35,654 nucleotides of DNA from Solirubrobacterales bacterium 70-9 (GTDB lineage Bacteria > Pseudomonadota > Alphaproteobacteria > Acetobacterales > Acetobacteraceae), in contig CAJCJG010000176.1 of the NCBI GenBank assembly GCA_903970625.1, positions 1-35,654 of the forward strand, in the 5' to 3' direction. How positions within the stretch are numbered: the first letter of the stretch is position 1; each line of letters begins with the position of its first letter. A program made the translations under genes and the position numbers. Positions 1-8,123 of this stretch are shown here, one piece after another. Under the pieces are notes generated by a model. The model was not told the DNA's origin. It did not search any database and saw only the letters and a program-made list of their open reading frames with translations.

Positions 1-36
1 GCGCGCCTCGTCGTCGTCGGCCAGCAGGATTTTCAC
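1..36 (-). CDS. Response regulator, N-terminal fragment (cut by window edge)
   Basis: Only the first 12 codons are inside the window. They read GTG AAA ATC CTG CTG GCC GAC GAC GAC GAG..., giving MKILLADDDEAR. This is the typical opening of a receiver domain: the first beta strand followed by the acidic cluster that binds the metal ion. The gene runs off the left edge on the minus strand, so output domain and length are unknown. It is transcribed divergently from the ABC transporter that starts at 240. The GTG is the only start in this frame near the motif. Confidence 0.6.
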   Translation of the reverse strand, partial: MKILLADDDEAR

Positions 37-188
37 GCGAACATGGCAGCAAGGCACGGGCCAGCACATGCCTGTGTGCCGCACCGCCCAAACAATGGGC
101 AGACGCCGCTTTCGGCGCCGGCTGAACCGACCGACGGGCCGCAAGCCGGCCGCCGGGTCATATGGCATGGAACCTGCCTACAGGCGTT

Positions 189-200
189 TGTCCGAACATA
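189..200. promoter_or_regulatory. Candidate operator TGTCCGAACATA upstream of the ABC transporter
   Basis: The 12-mer TGTCCGAACATA lies 39 nt before the transporter start codon. It matches, with one difference, the site at 9778-9789 (TGTCCGGACATA) in front of the amidase/hydantoinase operon, and the match continues partly into the flanks. The second copy is a perfect 12-bp palindrome, which suggests a dimeric repressor site. The regulator is not in the window and the function is inferred. Confidence 0.45.
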
Positions 201-239
201 CGCATCGGAGCGCGTTGGAAAATCATGGAGGCTTTGCGC

Positions 240-1367
240 ATGACGGAACTCGGGCCCATTTTCAATCCGCGCAACGCGGGCTTGGCACTTGCCGTCGCGG
301 GGGCGTTGGCCGCAACCCCGGCGCTGGCGGCAACGCCGGACCTCGACCATGCCAAGGACGTCATCGCGGCGCACTCGGCCACCCCGGAATTCGTCCCGCC
401 TGGCCCCGCCTTCAAAGCGAAGGACTGCGTGGCCGGCAAGAAGCTGATGTCGATTCCGACCTCCAGCGCGATCCCGTTCGTGGACGGCATCGAAAGCTCG
501 ATGGACACCGTCTCCAAGCAGGTCGGCATCGTGTTCCAGCAATGGAAGAACCAGGGCCGCCCGACACAGTGGATTCAGGGGATGGAATTCGCCGTCAACA
601 ACAAGTTCGACGGGATCGATTTGCAAGCTGGCATCATCCCCGGGGCACTGGCGCCGCAGGTGGCCGCCGCGACGAAGGCGGGCGTAAAAGTGTTCGCATC
701 GCACTACGAGGACACGACGCAGCCGACCGACCCCGCCGTCGCGGTGACGCTGAAGCTGCCGTTCCATGAAGTGGGCGAGGTAATCGGCAACTGGATCACG
801 CTCAAAACGGGCGGCCACGCCAACGTGCTGATCATCGGCTCGGACGACGTGCTGCCGACCAAGCCGTACGCAAAGGCGCTGGAAGACACGCTGGACAAGG
901 TGTGCGGCCCCGGCTGCAAATACCGCTATGTCGGAGTGACTATCCCAGACTGGTCCACGAAGATACAGACCGTCGCGCAATCCTCGCTGATCGCGGATCC
1001 CACGATCAACTACATCGTGCCGACCTACGACAGCATGGCGCAGTTCGTCATCCCGGCGCTGACCATCACCGGCCACCGCAAGGACGTGAAAATCGCCACC
1101 TTCAACGGCACGCCGTTCATCATCGACATGGTGCGCAAGGGCGATGTGGAGATGGACGTGGGCGAGAGCCTCGGCTGGATCGCGCGGGCGACGCTGGACG
1201 GCTACATGCGCAATTTCTGCGGATTGCCCTCCGGCGAGTTGCTGAACGTGCCGCTGTATATCTTCGATTCCAGCAACGCCGCGAGTGCCGGCATTCCCGC
1301 GAACTTCGACCAGGGGTATGGCGACAAGCACATCGCCGGCTTCAACAAGTTGTGGGGTATGGAGTGA
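240..1367 (+). CDS. CUT2-type ABC transporter periplasmic binding protein
   Basis: A 375-residue protein that should capture the substrate in the periplasm and deliver it to the permease encoded downstream. Residues 14-30 form a hydrophobic segment ending in TPALA before ATPD, a good Sec signal peptide with cleavage near residue 30. The rest resembles the sugar-binding-like periplasmic fold of the RbsB class, and the gene order binding protein, fused ATPase, permease is the CUT2/RbsBAC arrangement. ATG 240 is chosen because GGAGG sits 8 nt upstream; in-frame ATGs at 162 and 225 lack this. The stop overlaps the GTG of the ATPase gene by 4 nt. The substrate cannot be read from the sequence. The convergent amidase/hydantoinase operon and the shared upstream motif suggest a cyclic ureide, hydantoin, pyrimidine-like or amide compound rather than a sugar. 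Confidence 0.85.
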   Translation: MTELGPIFNPRNAGLALAVAGALAATPALAATPDLDHAKDVIAAHSATPEFVPPGPAFKAKDCVAGKKLMSIPTSSAIPFVDGIESSMDTVSKQVGIVFQQWKNQGRPTQWIQGMEFAVNNKFDGIDLQAGIIPGALAPQVAAATKAGVKVFASHYEDTTQPTDPAVAVTLKLPFHEVGEVIGNWITLKTGGHANVLIIGSDDVLPTKPYAKALEDTLDKVCGPGCKYRYVGVTIPDWSTKIQTVAQSSLIADPTINYIVPTYDSMAQFVIPALTITGHRKDVKIATFNGTPFIIDMVRKGDVEMDVGESLGWIARATLDGYMRNFCGLPSGELLNVPLYIFDSSNAASAGIPANFDQGYGDKHIAGFNKLWGME

Positions 1368-2959
1368 CCGAGCAGCCGCCGCGCCGCTACCCGGGGGAAG
1401 CCCCGGCCATCGCGATAAGGCGGCTGTCCAAACGCTTCGGCACATCGACAGTGCTGAACGACGTGGCGCTGGAAGTGATGCCCGGCGAGGTGCATGGGCT
1501 GCTGGGGCAGAATGGCTCCGGCAAGTCCACGCTCATAAAAATCCTCGCGGGCTTTCACGAGCCGGAGCCGGGCGCGGAACTGCTGATGCACGGCGAGGGC
1601 GTGGACCTGCCGATCCCGCCCGGCGTCGCGCGCGGGCTGGGACTCGCCTTCGTGCATCAGCATCTCGGCCTCGTGCCGTCGCTGACGGTGCTGGAGAATC
1701 TTCTGATCGGCGACATCGCGACCGCAACGCGCTGGCGCATCGACTGGACACGGGAGGCGGCCCGCGCACGCCAGACCTTCGCCCGCTTCAACCTCGACAT
1801 CGACCCGACCGCGCGCATCGGCGATCTGCCGCAAGTCACACGCGCGCTGGTCGCCATCGTGCGCGCGTTCGAGGATATTCGCACCCAGTCGCGCAACGGC
1901 CACGGCGTGCTGGTGCTGGACGAACCGACGCCGTTTCTGCCCAAAGTCGGCGTCGATCAGTTGTTCGCCTTGGTGCGCAGCATCGTCAAGGAAGGTGCCG
2001 CCGTCATTTTCGTCTCGCACGATATCGACGAAATCCGCGAAATCACCGACCGAGCCACGGTGCTGCGCGATGGCGTGGTGGCCGGCACGGTCGTCTCGCG
2101 GAAAGCGAGCGCGGACCAGTTCGTCGAACTGATCATCGGCAAGCGCGTCAGCCGCTACAAGACCGAGACGCGGGACATGTCGCAGACACCGATTGCCGTG
2201 GCCGTGGAGAACGTCACCGGCGAGATCGTGCGCGACGTGACGGTGCAGGTGCGGCGCGGCGAAATCCTCGGCCTGACCGGGCTGATCGGCTCCGGCTTCG
2301 ACGAGTTGCCGTATCTGATCTACGGCGCCCGCCGCGCGAAACAGGGCAAAGTCACGCTCGACGGCCACAGCCACGATCTGCACCGCATGTCGCCACCGCT
2401 GGCGATGGCGGCGAAACTGGCGCTGCTGCCGTCCGACCGACTGGGGGCGGCCGGGGCCGGCGGCCTGTCGATTACCGAAAACATGTTGCTGCCGGTTTAC
2501 AAGGATTTCCGTCGCTGGTTCGGGCTGGATTGGGGCGGCATGGCCGGCCGCGCCGCCGAGCTTGGCCGCGAATACGATGTGCGGCCCAACCGGCCTGATC
2601 TGGTGCTCAGTTCGCTCAGCGGCGGCAACGCGCAGAAAGTGCTGATGGCCAAGTGGCTGCAAACCTCGCCGTCGCTGCTGATGCTTGACGAGCCGACGCA
2701 GGGTGTGGATGTCGGCGCGCGCCAACAACTGTTCTCCGCCGTCGATCACGCGGCTGGCGCCGGCACGGCGGTGATGGTCGCGAGCACGGATTACGAGCAA
2801 CTCGCGCAGATTTGCGACCGCGTGCTGGTGTTCGCGCGCGGCCGAATCGTCAATGTGCTGGAGGGAAGCGCCATCAGCAAAGACAGCATTGCCGAACTCT
2901 GCCTGCGCAGCATCGGTGCCACCGACTTCATTCGCAACGCGGAGGCCGTGCCGACATGA
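1364..2959 (+). CDS. CUT2-type ABC transporter ATPase, two fused nucleotide-binding domains
   Basis: A 531-residue cytoplasmic ATPase of the RbsA/XylG type with two nucleotide-binding domains in one chain. NBD1 has a normal Walker A (GQNGSGKST, about residues 48-56), a Walker B ending in LDEPT and a switch histidine in FVSHD. Its signature motif, however, is replaced by LPQVTRALVAIV. NBD2 lacks the Walker A lysine (GLIGSGFDE), which is usual for this family, but keeps LSGGNAQKV and LLMLDEPTQGVDVG. Only one composite site (NBD1 Walker A with NBD2 signature) therefore looks canonical. The GTG start overlaps the upstream TGA as GTGA, and the stop overlaps the permease ATG as ATGA, so the three genes are translationally coupled. 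The same frame stays open upstream to 902, but that part is a shadow of the binding-protein gene. Confidence 0.9.
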   Translation: MTEQPPRRYPGEAPAIAIRRLSKRFGTSTVLNDVALEVMPGEVHGLLGQNGSGKSTLIKILAGFHEPEPGAELLMHGEGVDLPIPPGVARGLGLAFVHQHLGLVPSLTVLENLLIGDIATATRWRIDWTREAARARQTFARFNLDIDPTARIGDLPQVTRALVAIVRAFEDIRTQSRNGHGVLVLDEPTPFLPKVGVDQLFALVRSIVKEGAAVIFVSHDIDEIREITDRATVLRDGVVAGTVVSRKASADQFVELIIGKRVSRYKTETRDMSQTPIAVAVENVTGEIVRDVTVQVRRGEILGLTGLIGSGFDELPYLIYGARRAKQGKVTLDGHSHDLHRMSPPLAMAAKLALLPSDRLGAAGAGGLSITENMLLPVYKDFRRWFGLDWGGMAGRAAELGREYDVRPNRPDLVLSSLSGGNAQKVLMAKWLQTSPSLLMLDEPTQGVDVGARQQLFSAVDHAAGAGTAVMVASTDYEQLAQICDRVLVFARGRIVNVLEGSAISKDSIAELCLRSIGATDFIRNAEAVPT

Positions 2960-3978
2960 CCCAGGCAGCCGAGCAAGTCGAAACCAAGGCACCCCGCCCG
3001 CCGGTGGCGGCGGCACCGAAATTCAACATCGCGCGGCTGGCCGAAGCGTTCGCCCTGCTGGCCGCCACTATCGGCCTCGGCGCACTGTTCGGCGTGCTGG
3101 TGCCGGGCATTTTCCTGTCGTGGAACAACATCTCCAGCATGCTCGGCTCGCAGGCAGTGCTGGTGGTGTTGAGTCTCGCCCTCATCATCCCGCTGACGGC
3201 GGGCGACTTCGATCTGTCGATAGCCAGCAACCTCACCTTGTCTTCGATGATCATCGCCGTGCTGAACGCCCAACTCGGCTGGTCGCTCGGCGCCTCCATC
3301 GCAGCGGCGATGCTGGCCGGCGTGGTCGTCGGCATCGTCAATGCCGGCTTCATCCTGTATTTCCGCATCCCGTCGCTGATCGTGACACTCGGCACCAGCA
3401 CGTTCATCAGCGGACTGGTGCTGTGGATTTCCGACTCCAACACGATCAGCGGCATCGACACCGATCTGGTGCAATGGGTCGTCGTCAACCGCCTGTTCGG
3501 CATCCCGCTCGCGTTCTACTACGCGCTGATCCTGTGCGTGCTGATCTGGTATTTCCTCGGCTACACCACCGCCGGCCGCCGCCTGCTGTTCGTCGGGCGG
3601 AGCCGCGAGGTCTCGCGCCTATCGGGCATTCGCGTCGATCACATGCGCTTCTACTGCCTGCTCGCCTCCGGCATCATCAGTGCCGCGACCGGCGTGATGT
3701 ACGCGGGCACCATCGGCGCGGCCGACCCGGTCTCCGGCACCACGCTGCTGTTACCGGCCTTCGCGGCGGCCTTCCTCGGCGCGACCAGCATCACCCCAGG
3801 CCGCTTCAACGCCTGGGGCACGCTGATTGCGGTGTATTTCCTCGTCATCGGCATCACCGGCCTGACGATGCTCGGCATCCAGACTTTTGTACAGAATCTG
3901 TTCTACGGCGGGGCGTTGGTGCTAGCCGTGGCGTTGTCGCAACTCGTCCGTAAGCGGCAGCCGCAAGACTTCACGTAG
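2956..3978 (+). CDS. CUT2-type ABC transporter permease
   Basis: A 340-residue inner-membrane permease of the RbsC/XylH class. After a charged, Ala/Pro-rich N-terminus of about 25 residues there is a run of some eight to ten hydrophobic helices. The family-typical TAGDFDLSIAS segment (compare GGIDLSVG in RbsC) lies near residue 78. The loop GRRLLFVGRSREVSRLSGI lies between later helices and matches the region that contacts the ATPase in this family. ATG 2956 overlaps the ATPase stop as ATGA. The 3' end overlaps the convergent small ORF at 3971-4141 by 8 nt, leaving no room for a terminator between the converging units. Confidence 0.9.
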   Translation: MTQAAEQVETKAPRPPVAAAPKFNIARLAEAFALLAATIGLGALFGVLVPGIFLSWNNISSMLGSQAVLVVLSLALIIPLTAGDFDLSIASNLTLSSMIIAVLNAQLGWSLGASIAAAMLAGVVVGIVNAGFILYFRIPSLIVTLGTSTFISGLVLWISDSNTISGIDTDLVQWVVVNRLFGIPLAFYYALILCVLIWYFLGYTTAGRRLLFVGRSREVSRLSGIRVDHMRFYCLLASGIISAATGVMYAGTIGAADPVSGTTLLLPAFAAAFLGATSITPGRFNAWGTLIAVYFLVIGITGLTMLGIQTFVQNLFYGGALVLAVALSQLVRKRQPQDFT

Positions 3979-4141
3979 CTTCACGATGTCGGTCGAACAC
4001 ATGGGCCGGTTCGCTGAATTCGTTCGTCGCATGCGGCACCCGGTCGGCGGTCGCACGCGCAATGGCGGCAATCGTTGCATAGCGCTGCTTCTGTTCGTCC
4101 GACATGCAATCGGGGAGCGCAGGTATCGGTTCGTCCGGCAT
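3971..4141 (-). CDS. Small hypothetical protein (56 aa) at the end of the amidase/hydantoinase operon
   Basis: The minus strand has an ATG at 4141 with a purine-rich AAAGGAAAG about 4 nt upstream, a strong ribosome-binding site, opening a 56-codon frame. The product has an acidic/proline start (MPDEPIPALP), a central helix-prone stretch (KQRYATIAAIARATADRV) and a C-terminus containing FSEPAHVFDRHRE. The EPAxVF tail is reminiscent of the small AtzG/DUF4089-type partner proteins encoded beside some amidase-signature enzymes, but this is only an impression by eye. It lies downstream of the amidase gene on the same strand, separated by a REP doublet, and runs 8 nt into the end of the convergent permease gene. 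It could be a spurious frame; the ribosome-binding site and position argue for it. Confidence 0.45.
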   Translation of the reverse strand: MPDEPIPALPDCMSDEQKQRYATIAAIARATADRVPHATNEFSEPAHVFDRHREAT

Positions 4142-4172
4142 CGGCTTTCCTTTCGCATCTTTGCAACCAGTG

Positions 4173-4262
4173 ACCCGTCATCCCGGCGAAGGCCGGGGTC
4201 CAGGCCCACGCGAAAGTCGGGGCGGGTTCGCCTGGAGTCCGGCCTTCGCCGGAATGACGGGT
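4173..4262. repeat. REPIN-like inverted REP doublet, copy 1
   Basis: Two 32-nt arms (4173-4204 and 4231-4262) are inverted repeats of each other with about three differences, around a 26-nt centre. Each arm is itself a small hairpin built on GTCATYCCGGCGAA and GCCGGRRTCCAG. The same unit occurs at 22095-22185. Paired, inverted REP sequences of this kind are known in many proteobacteria and are moved by RAYT transposases encoded elsewhere. It lies between the amidase gene and the small ORF on the minus strand and could stabilise or attenuate that transcript. Confidence 0.8.
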
Positions 4263-4266
4263 GAGT

Positions 4267-5667
4267 TCACGACACTTGCGGAAATTTTTCGCGCCACGGC
4301 GTCGCCTGTTCATAGGCGTAGGCCGCGCGTAACAATGTCGCCTCGCCGAACCACTGGCCGACAAGCTGGATGTTGGTCGGCATCCCGTCCGCATCGAAAC
4401 CGCTGCATAGGCTGATCGCCGGGTGGCTGCTGATGTTGAAGGGCGTCATCGCCGTATCGCCGGTGTAGGCGGCGATGCCGCCCGCATCGGCGAATTTCGG
4501 CGCCACATGGAAGGCGCCGGGCGCCAGCAACAGATCGACCCCGCGCATCATCGCCGCGTTCGCGTCCGCAAGCACCCGCCGCTCCCGCAGCGCCGCCAGA
4601 TAGTCGGACGCCTTCATGCTCAGGCCCGCCATCATCTTGTCGCGCAGCGCCTGCCCCATCTTGTCGGCGCTGGCGCGAAAATCGTGCTCGTGGATCGAAT
4701 ACGATTCCGACCAGTTGATGACGGAGGCGGCATCGCGATAGCGCAGCACCGGCGCCGGCAAATCCATCGGCACGATAGTGGCACCCGCGCGGGCAAACAC
4801 GGCCGCGGCGGCGGCGAGGTTGGTCAGGATCGCCGGATCGGGATGCGCGCCGTTGCAGTCGAGGTCGACGACGAAACCGATTGTCAGCCCCTCGACACCG
4901 CCTTCGATGTTGGACAAGTAGTCGTCCGGCTCGCCCGCCGAGGTCGGGTCGCTCGCGTCGTGTCCCGCGATGGCCTGCAACACGGCCGCGCAATCCCAGA
5001 CGTTCCAGCACAGCGGCCCGGCAGTGTCGAACGCCCAGCAATTCGGCAGGATGCCGTAGCGGCTGACCAGCCCGTAGGTCGGCTTCAAGCCCTGCAAGCC
5101 GCACGCGGCGGCCGGCAAGCGCACCGAGCCGCCGGTGTCGCTGCCCAGCGCGAAAAGCGCCGTCCGCGCCGGCACCGAGGCACCCGCACCGGTCGAGGAA
5201 CCGCCGGTGATCCGCTCCACATTCCATGGGTTGCGCGCCGGCGGGAACGGCAGATCGTCGTAGAACGGCCCCATGCTGGTGCCGTATTCCCAGGTATTCA
5301 GCTTGCCCAGCAGGATCGCCCCGGCCTCGCGCAGCCGCGCCAGGATCGTGGCGTCGAAGGTGGGAACGTGCTCCATCAGCACGCGCGAATTGGCGCACGT
5401 TCGCACGCCGCGCGAAAAATAATTGTCCTTCACCGCGAACGGCAATCCGTGCAGGGGGCCGCGCCAGCCGCCTGCCGCGATCTCCGCCGCCGCCGCGTGC
5501 GCCGCCGCCCGCGCCGTGTCCGCAAGCACAAGGATGTAACTACGCACGGTCGAATCCACGTCGGCGATGCGCGCCAGATACGCCTCCGTCAACGCCACGG
5601 GCGACACCTGCCCCGTGCGCACCGCCTCGGACGCGGCGCGCATCGTCATCTGGGTGAGGTCGGTCAT
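4267..5667 (-). CDS. Amidase-signature family amidase (first copy)
   Basis: A 466-residue cytoplasmic hydrolase that cleaves a C-N amide bond. All three residues of the Ser-cisSer-Lys triad are visible: K80 in PFAVKDN, S157 in GGSSTGAG and the nucleophile S181 in GSDTGGSVR; the 24-residue spacing between the serines is that of the family. It starts 7 nt after the hydantoinase stop codon, so it belongs to the same transcript, although its own ribosome-binding site is weak. In context it may hydrolyse the N-carbamoyl or amide product made by ring opening. Related enzymes include GatA, biuret/allophanate-type hydrolases and aryl-acylamidases; the sequence does not decide among these. A GatA role is unlikely because no gatB or gatC is adjacent. 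Confidence 0.88.
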   Translation of the reverse strand: MTDLTQMTMRAASEAVRTGQVSPVALTEAYLARIADVDSTVRSYILVLADTARAAAHAAAAEIAAGGWRGPLHGLPFAVKDNYFSRGVRTCANSRVLMEHVPTFDATILARLREAGAILLGKLNTWEYGTSMGPFYDDLPFPPARNPWNVERITGGSSTGAGASVPARTALFALGSDTGGSVRLPAAACGLQGLKPTYGLVSRYGILPNCWAFDTAGPLCWNVWDCAAVLQAIAGHDASDPTSAGEPDDYLSNIEGGVEGLTIGFVVDLDCNGAHPDPAILTNLAAAAAVFARAGATIVPMDLPAPVLRYRDAASVINWSESYSIHEHDFRASADKMGQALRDKMMAGLSMKASDYLAALRERRVLADANAAMMRGVDLLLAPGAFHVAPKFADAGGIAAYTGDTAMTPFNISSHPAISLCSGFDADGMPTNIQLVGQWFGEATLLRAAYAYEQATPWREKFPQVS

Positions 5668-5674
5668 GCGCCGG

Positions 5675-7102
5675 TCAGACCGACGGGCCGCGCCGAATCT
5701 CCTCCGGAATCTTGCGCGGAATGAAGGCGCCGTCGGACAGATCGCCGTTGAACTGCCCGCCTTCCACCATGATCTTGCCGCGCAGCACCGTCATGCTCGG
5801 CCACACGGACACATCCCACCCGTCCCACGGCGAGTAATCGACGGCATGCAGCGCCGCGCCGTCGATCTTGTGCGCCAGCTTCGGGTCCAGCAACACGATG
5901 TCCGCGTCCGATCCCACCGCCAGCACGCCCTTGCGCGGATAAAGGCCCATGATCTTGGCGGCATTGGTCGAGACCAGGTCGACAAAATGCTCGATGCTGA
6001 AGCCGCGCTTTGTCACCATCTCGGTGTACATCAGCGACACGCGCGGCTCGACGCCGCTGTTGCCGCCGGTGGTGTCGTCGATGCGGTTGCCGATGAGCTT
6101 GATCTCCAGCGGGCAGCACACTTCGTCCGTGGCGACGCACTGGATGTTGCCGGACTCCATGCCGGCCCAAAGGGCCTTCTGATCCTCCGGATATTTCAAC
6201 GACGGATAGGTGTGATAGATCTGGCCGTTCGGGCGCTTGTAGTCTTCGGCATTGAACAGCACGTACTGGTGCAGGGTTTCCGCGTAGATCGGAAAGCCTT
6301 CCTTGCGCGCCCGCGTCACCGCATCGACTCCGGTGCGGGCGCTAGTATGCACCATGTACATCGCCGCCCCCGGCACGTTCTTCGCCAGCCCGATCACACG
6401 ATTGAACGACAATTCCTCCGACATCACCGTGTGCGCCTCGGCCAGATGCTCGAAGCCCACTTTGTCCTCGGCGATCAGCTTCTCGTACATATGCATGACA
6501 AGATCGTTGTCCTCGGCATGGATCAGCGCAAGGCCGCCTTCAGCCGACAGGATTTTCAGCACTTCCCAGATTTCGCCATAATGCGTCAGATGCGCCATGC
6601 GGCTCGGCGTGATGTCGGTGGTGAACATCTTGATCGTGGGGTAGCCCGCCTTCACCAACCCGGGAATTTCGGCCAGAATCTCCGGCCCCATCGGGCTTTC
6701 GACGGCGATGTGTAGCGTGTAGTCGCTGTAGCACTTGGTCTCGAACAGCTCCTGCCGCGTCTTCACCGCTTCCGTCAGCGTGGTGCCTGGCTTCCAGAAC
6801 ACGAAATCACACATCGTCGTCGTGCCGCCGAACAGGCTCGCCTTGCTGACGATGTTCGGCTGTTCGCTGCCGATCATCTTGCCGCCCGGCCCGGGCAAGA
6901 ACAGCGCGCAATGCACATGCGGGTCGATGCCGCCTGGGATCACGAACTGGCCGCTCGCATCGACGACGCGGGTCGCGCCCACCGGCACCAGCGTGCCGGC
7001 GCCCCCGATCGCGACGATCGCATGGCCGGACACGGCGATATCCACGACGGCGGCCCCGCCCGGCAGGACGGCGGTGCCATTGGTAATCACGAGATCGAAC
7101 AT
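5675..7102 (-). CDS. Dihydropyrimidinase / D-hydantoinase family metal-dependent amidohydrolase
   Basis: A 475-residue cyclic-amide hydrolase that should open dihydropyrimidine or 5-substituted hydantoin rings to N-carbamoyl amino acids. The binuclear metal site is complete: H62 and H64 in GGIDPHVH, the lysine expected to be carbamylated at K158 in TIKMFTT, H195 in LIHAED, H252 in MVHTSA and D326 in VATDEV. Length matches the family. ATG 7102 is preferred over an open extension to 7297 because GGAG lies 8-10 nt upstream and the protein then starts at the conserved FDLVITNGTAV strand. It begins 19 nt after the CobW-type gene and ends 7 nt before the first amidase gene. The metal-site Asp is in a TDEVC context rather than the common SDHCP, so substrate range may differ from classical hydantoinases. 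Confidence 0.88.
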   Translation of the reverse strand: MFDLVITNGTAVLPGGAAVVDIAVSGHAIVAIGGAGTLVPVGATRVVDASGQFVIPGGIDPHVHCALFLPGPGGKMIGSEQPNIVSKASLFGGTTTMCDFVFWKPGTTLTEAVKTRQELFETKCYSDYTLHIAVESPMGPEILAEIPGLVKAGYPTIKMFTTDITPSRMAHLTHYGEIWEVLKILSAEGGLALIHAEDNDLVMHMYEKLIAEDKVGFEHLAEAHTVMSEELSFNRVIGLAKNVPGAAMYMVHTSARTGVDAVTRARKEGFPIYAETLHQYVLFNAEDYKRPNGQIYHTYPSLKYPEDQKALWAGMESGNIQCVATDEVCCPLEIKLIGNRIDDTTGGNSGVEPRVSLMYTEMVTKRGFSIEHFVDLVSTNAAKIMGLYPRKGVLAVGSDADIVLLDPKLAHKIDGAALHAVDYSPWDGWDVSVWPSMTVLRGKIMVEGGQFNGDLSDGAFIPRKIPEEIRRGPSV

Positions 7103-7121
7103 CGCAAAATCTCCAGTACTG

Positions 7122-8123
7122 TCAGGCAGGGGCGAGGGACCCAGCCGCACTCCACGCCAGCGGCGCGAAGTCGGCAAGCCGGGAAAAAATGTCGGCATCG
7201 TCGATGCCGCGCGTGATGAATACCAGCCGACTGCGGGTATCCGCGTCGGGCCATTGCTCCAGCCATTCCGGCCGATAGATCGTGTGCTGCACGGCATGAA
7301 TGACCGCCACGCGATCCAGGCGATCGGCGAACTCGATCAAGCCCTTCACGCGCAACAGGTCGATGCCGCGCTCGGAGGCAAGGCGGCCCAGCGCCTTGGC
7401 AAACGCCAGCCGCGTCGGCGGCGCGGCCAACACCAGCGACAGCGTGCGGATCGCGTCCGTATGAGCAGCTTGCGGGATCACGGCCTGCGCAGACAGCCGC
7501 CGTCGCGCTGCTACCGCCGGCGCCTTCGCGAACAGCAATTCCGCCGGCGATGCCCCGGCATGCACGCGCTCCGCCCACCCGTTCAGCCCGTCCAGCACCT
7601 GCAACAGCGCATCGTCCGCCGCCGCCACATCGGTTTTCGAGATCAGAATCCGGTCGGCAACGGCCACCTGACTCACCGCTTCCGGATGGCGCTCCAGCGT
7701 CGTCCGCCCCGCCACGCTGTCCACCAGCGTCACCACCGCGTGGCACGTCGTCAGATGGCCGAGCATCGGATCGACGGCGAGCGTGTACAAAATCGGCGCC
7801 GGATCGGCGAGGCCGCTGGTCTCGATGACGATGCGGCGAAACTTGCCGATCTGGCCCCGCTCGCGCCGGCCGAGCAGATCGCGAATCGTCGTCACGATGT
7901 CCAACCGCCGCACGCAGCACAGGCAGCCGCTCGGCAGTTCGAACACCTGATCGGCGACGGTTTCCACCAGCAGATGGTCCAGCCCCATCTCGCCCGCTTC
8001 GTTGATGATCACGGCCGTGTCGGCCAGATCCGGCGAAGCCAGTGCCGCCCGCAACAATGTGGTTTTGCCGCTGCCGAGGAACCCGGTCAGCACCGTCACC
8101 GGAATCTTGTCGGCCGGGTCCAT
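7122..8123 (-). CDS. COG0523/CobW-family GTPase, probable metallochaperone
   Basis: A 333-residue G3E-family GTPase. It shows Walker A GFLGSGKTT (14-22), the NEAGE motif (41-45), the metal-binding CLCC motif (67-70), the switch-like ETSGLADP (101-108) and the guanine-specificity motif ISKTD (161-165). A CobW C-terminal domain follows from about residue 225. Family members insert or deliver Zn, Co or other metals to partner proteins. The ATG directly follows the TAG of the upstream amidase with no spacer, and the stop is 19 nt before the hydantoinase gene. Because the hydantoinase needs a two-metal centre, it is the obvious client. No cobalamin or nitrile hydratase gene is near. The client is inference. 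Confidence 0.88.
   Translation of the reverse strand: MDPADKIPVTVLTGFLGSGKTTLLRAALASPDLADTAVIINEAGEMGLDHLLVETVADQVFELPSGCLCCVRRLDIVTTIRDLLGRRERGQIGKFRRIVIETSGLADPAPILYTLAVDPMLGHLTTCHAVVTLVDSVAGRTTLERHPEAVSQVAVADRILISKTDVAAADDALLQVLDGLNGWAERVHAGASPAELLFAKAPAVAARRRLSAQAVIPQAAHTDAIRTLSLVLAAPPTRLAFAKALGRLASERGIDLLRVKGLIEFADRLDRVAVIHAVQHTIYRPEWLEQWPDADTRSRLVFITRGIDDADIFSRLADFAPLAWSAAGSLAPA

Noticed and set aside
33-1445. A 470-codon minus-strand open frame opposite the binding-protein gene
   Set aside because: It has no recognisable motif and shadows the binding-protein frame, which has a signal peptide, GGAGG and operon overlaps.
4267-5667. Assignment of the amidase as GatA of the tRNA amidotransferase
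   Set aside because: There is no gatB or gatC adjacent, and it sits in a hydantoinase operon; it looks like a catabolic amidase.
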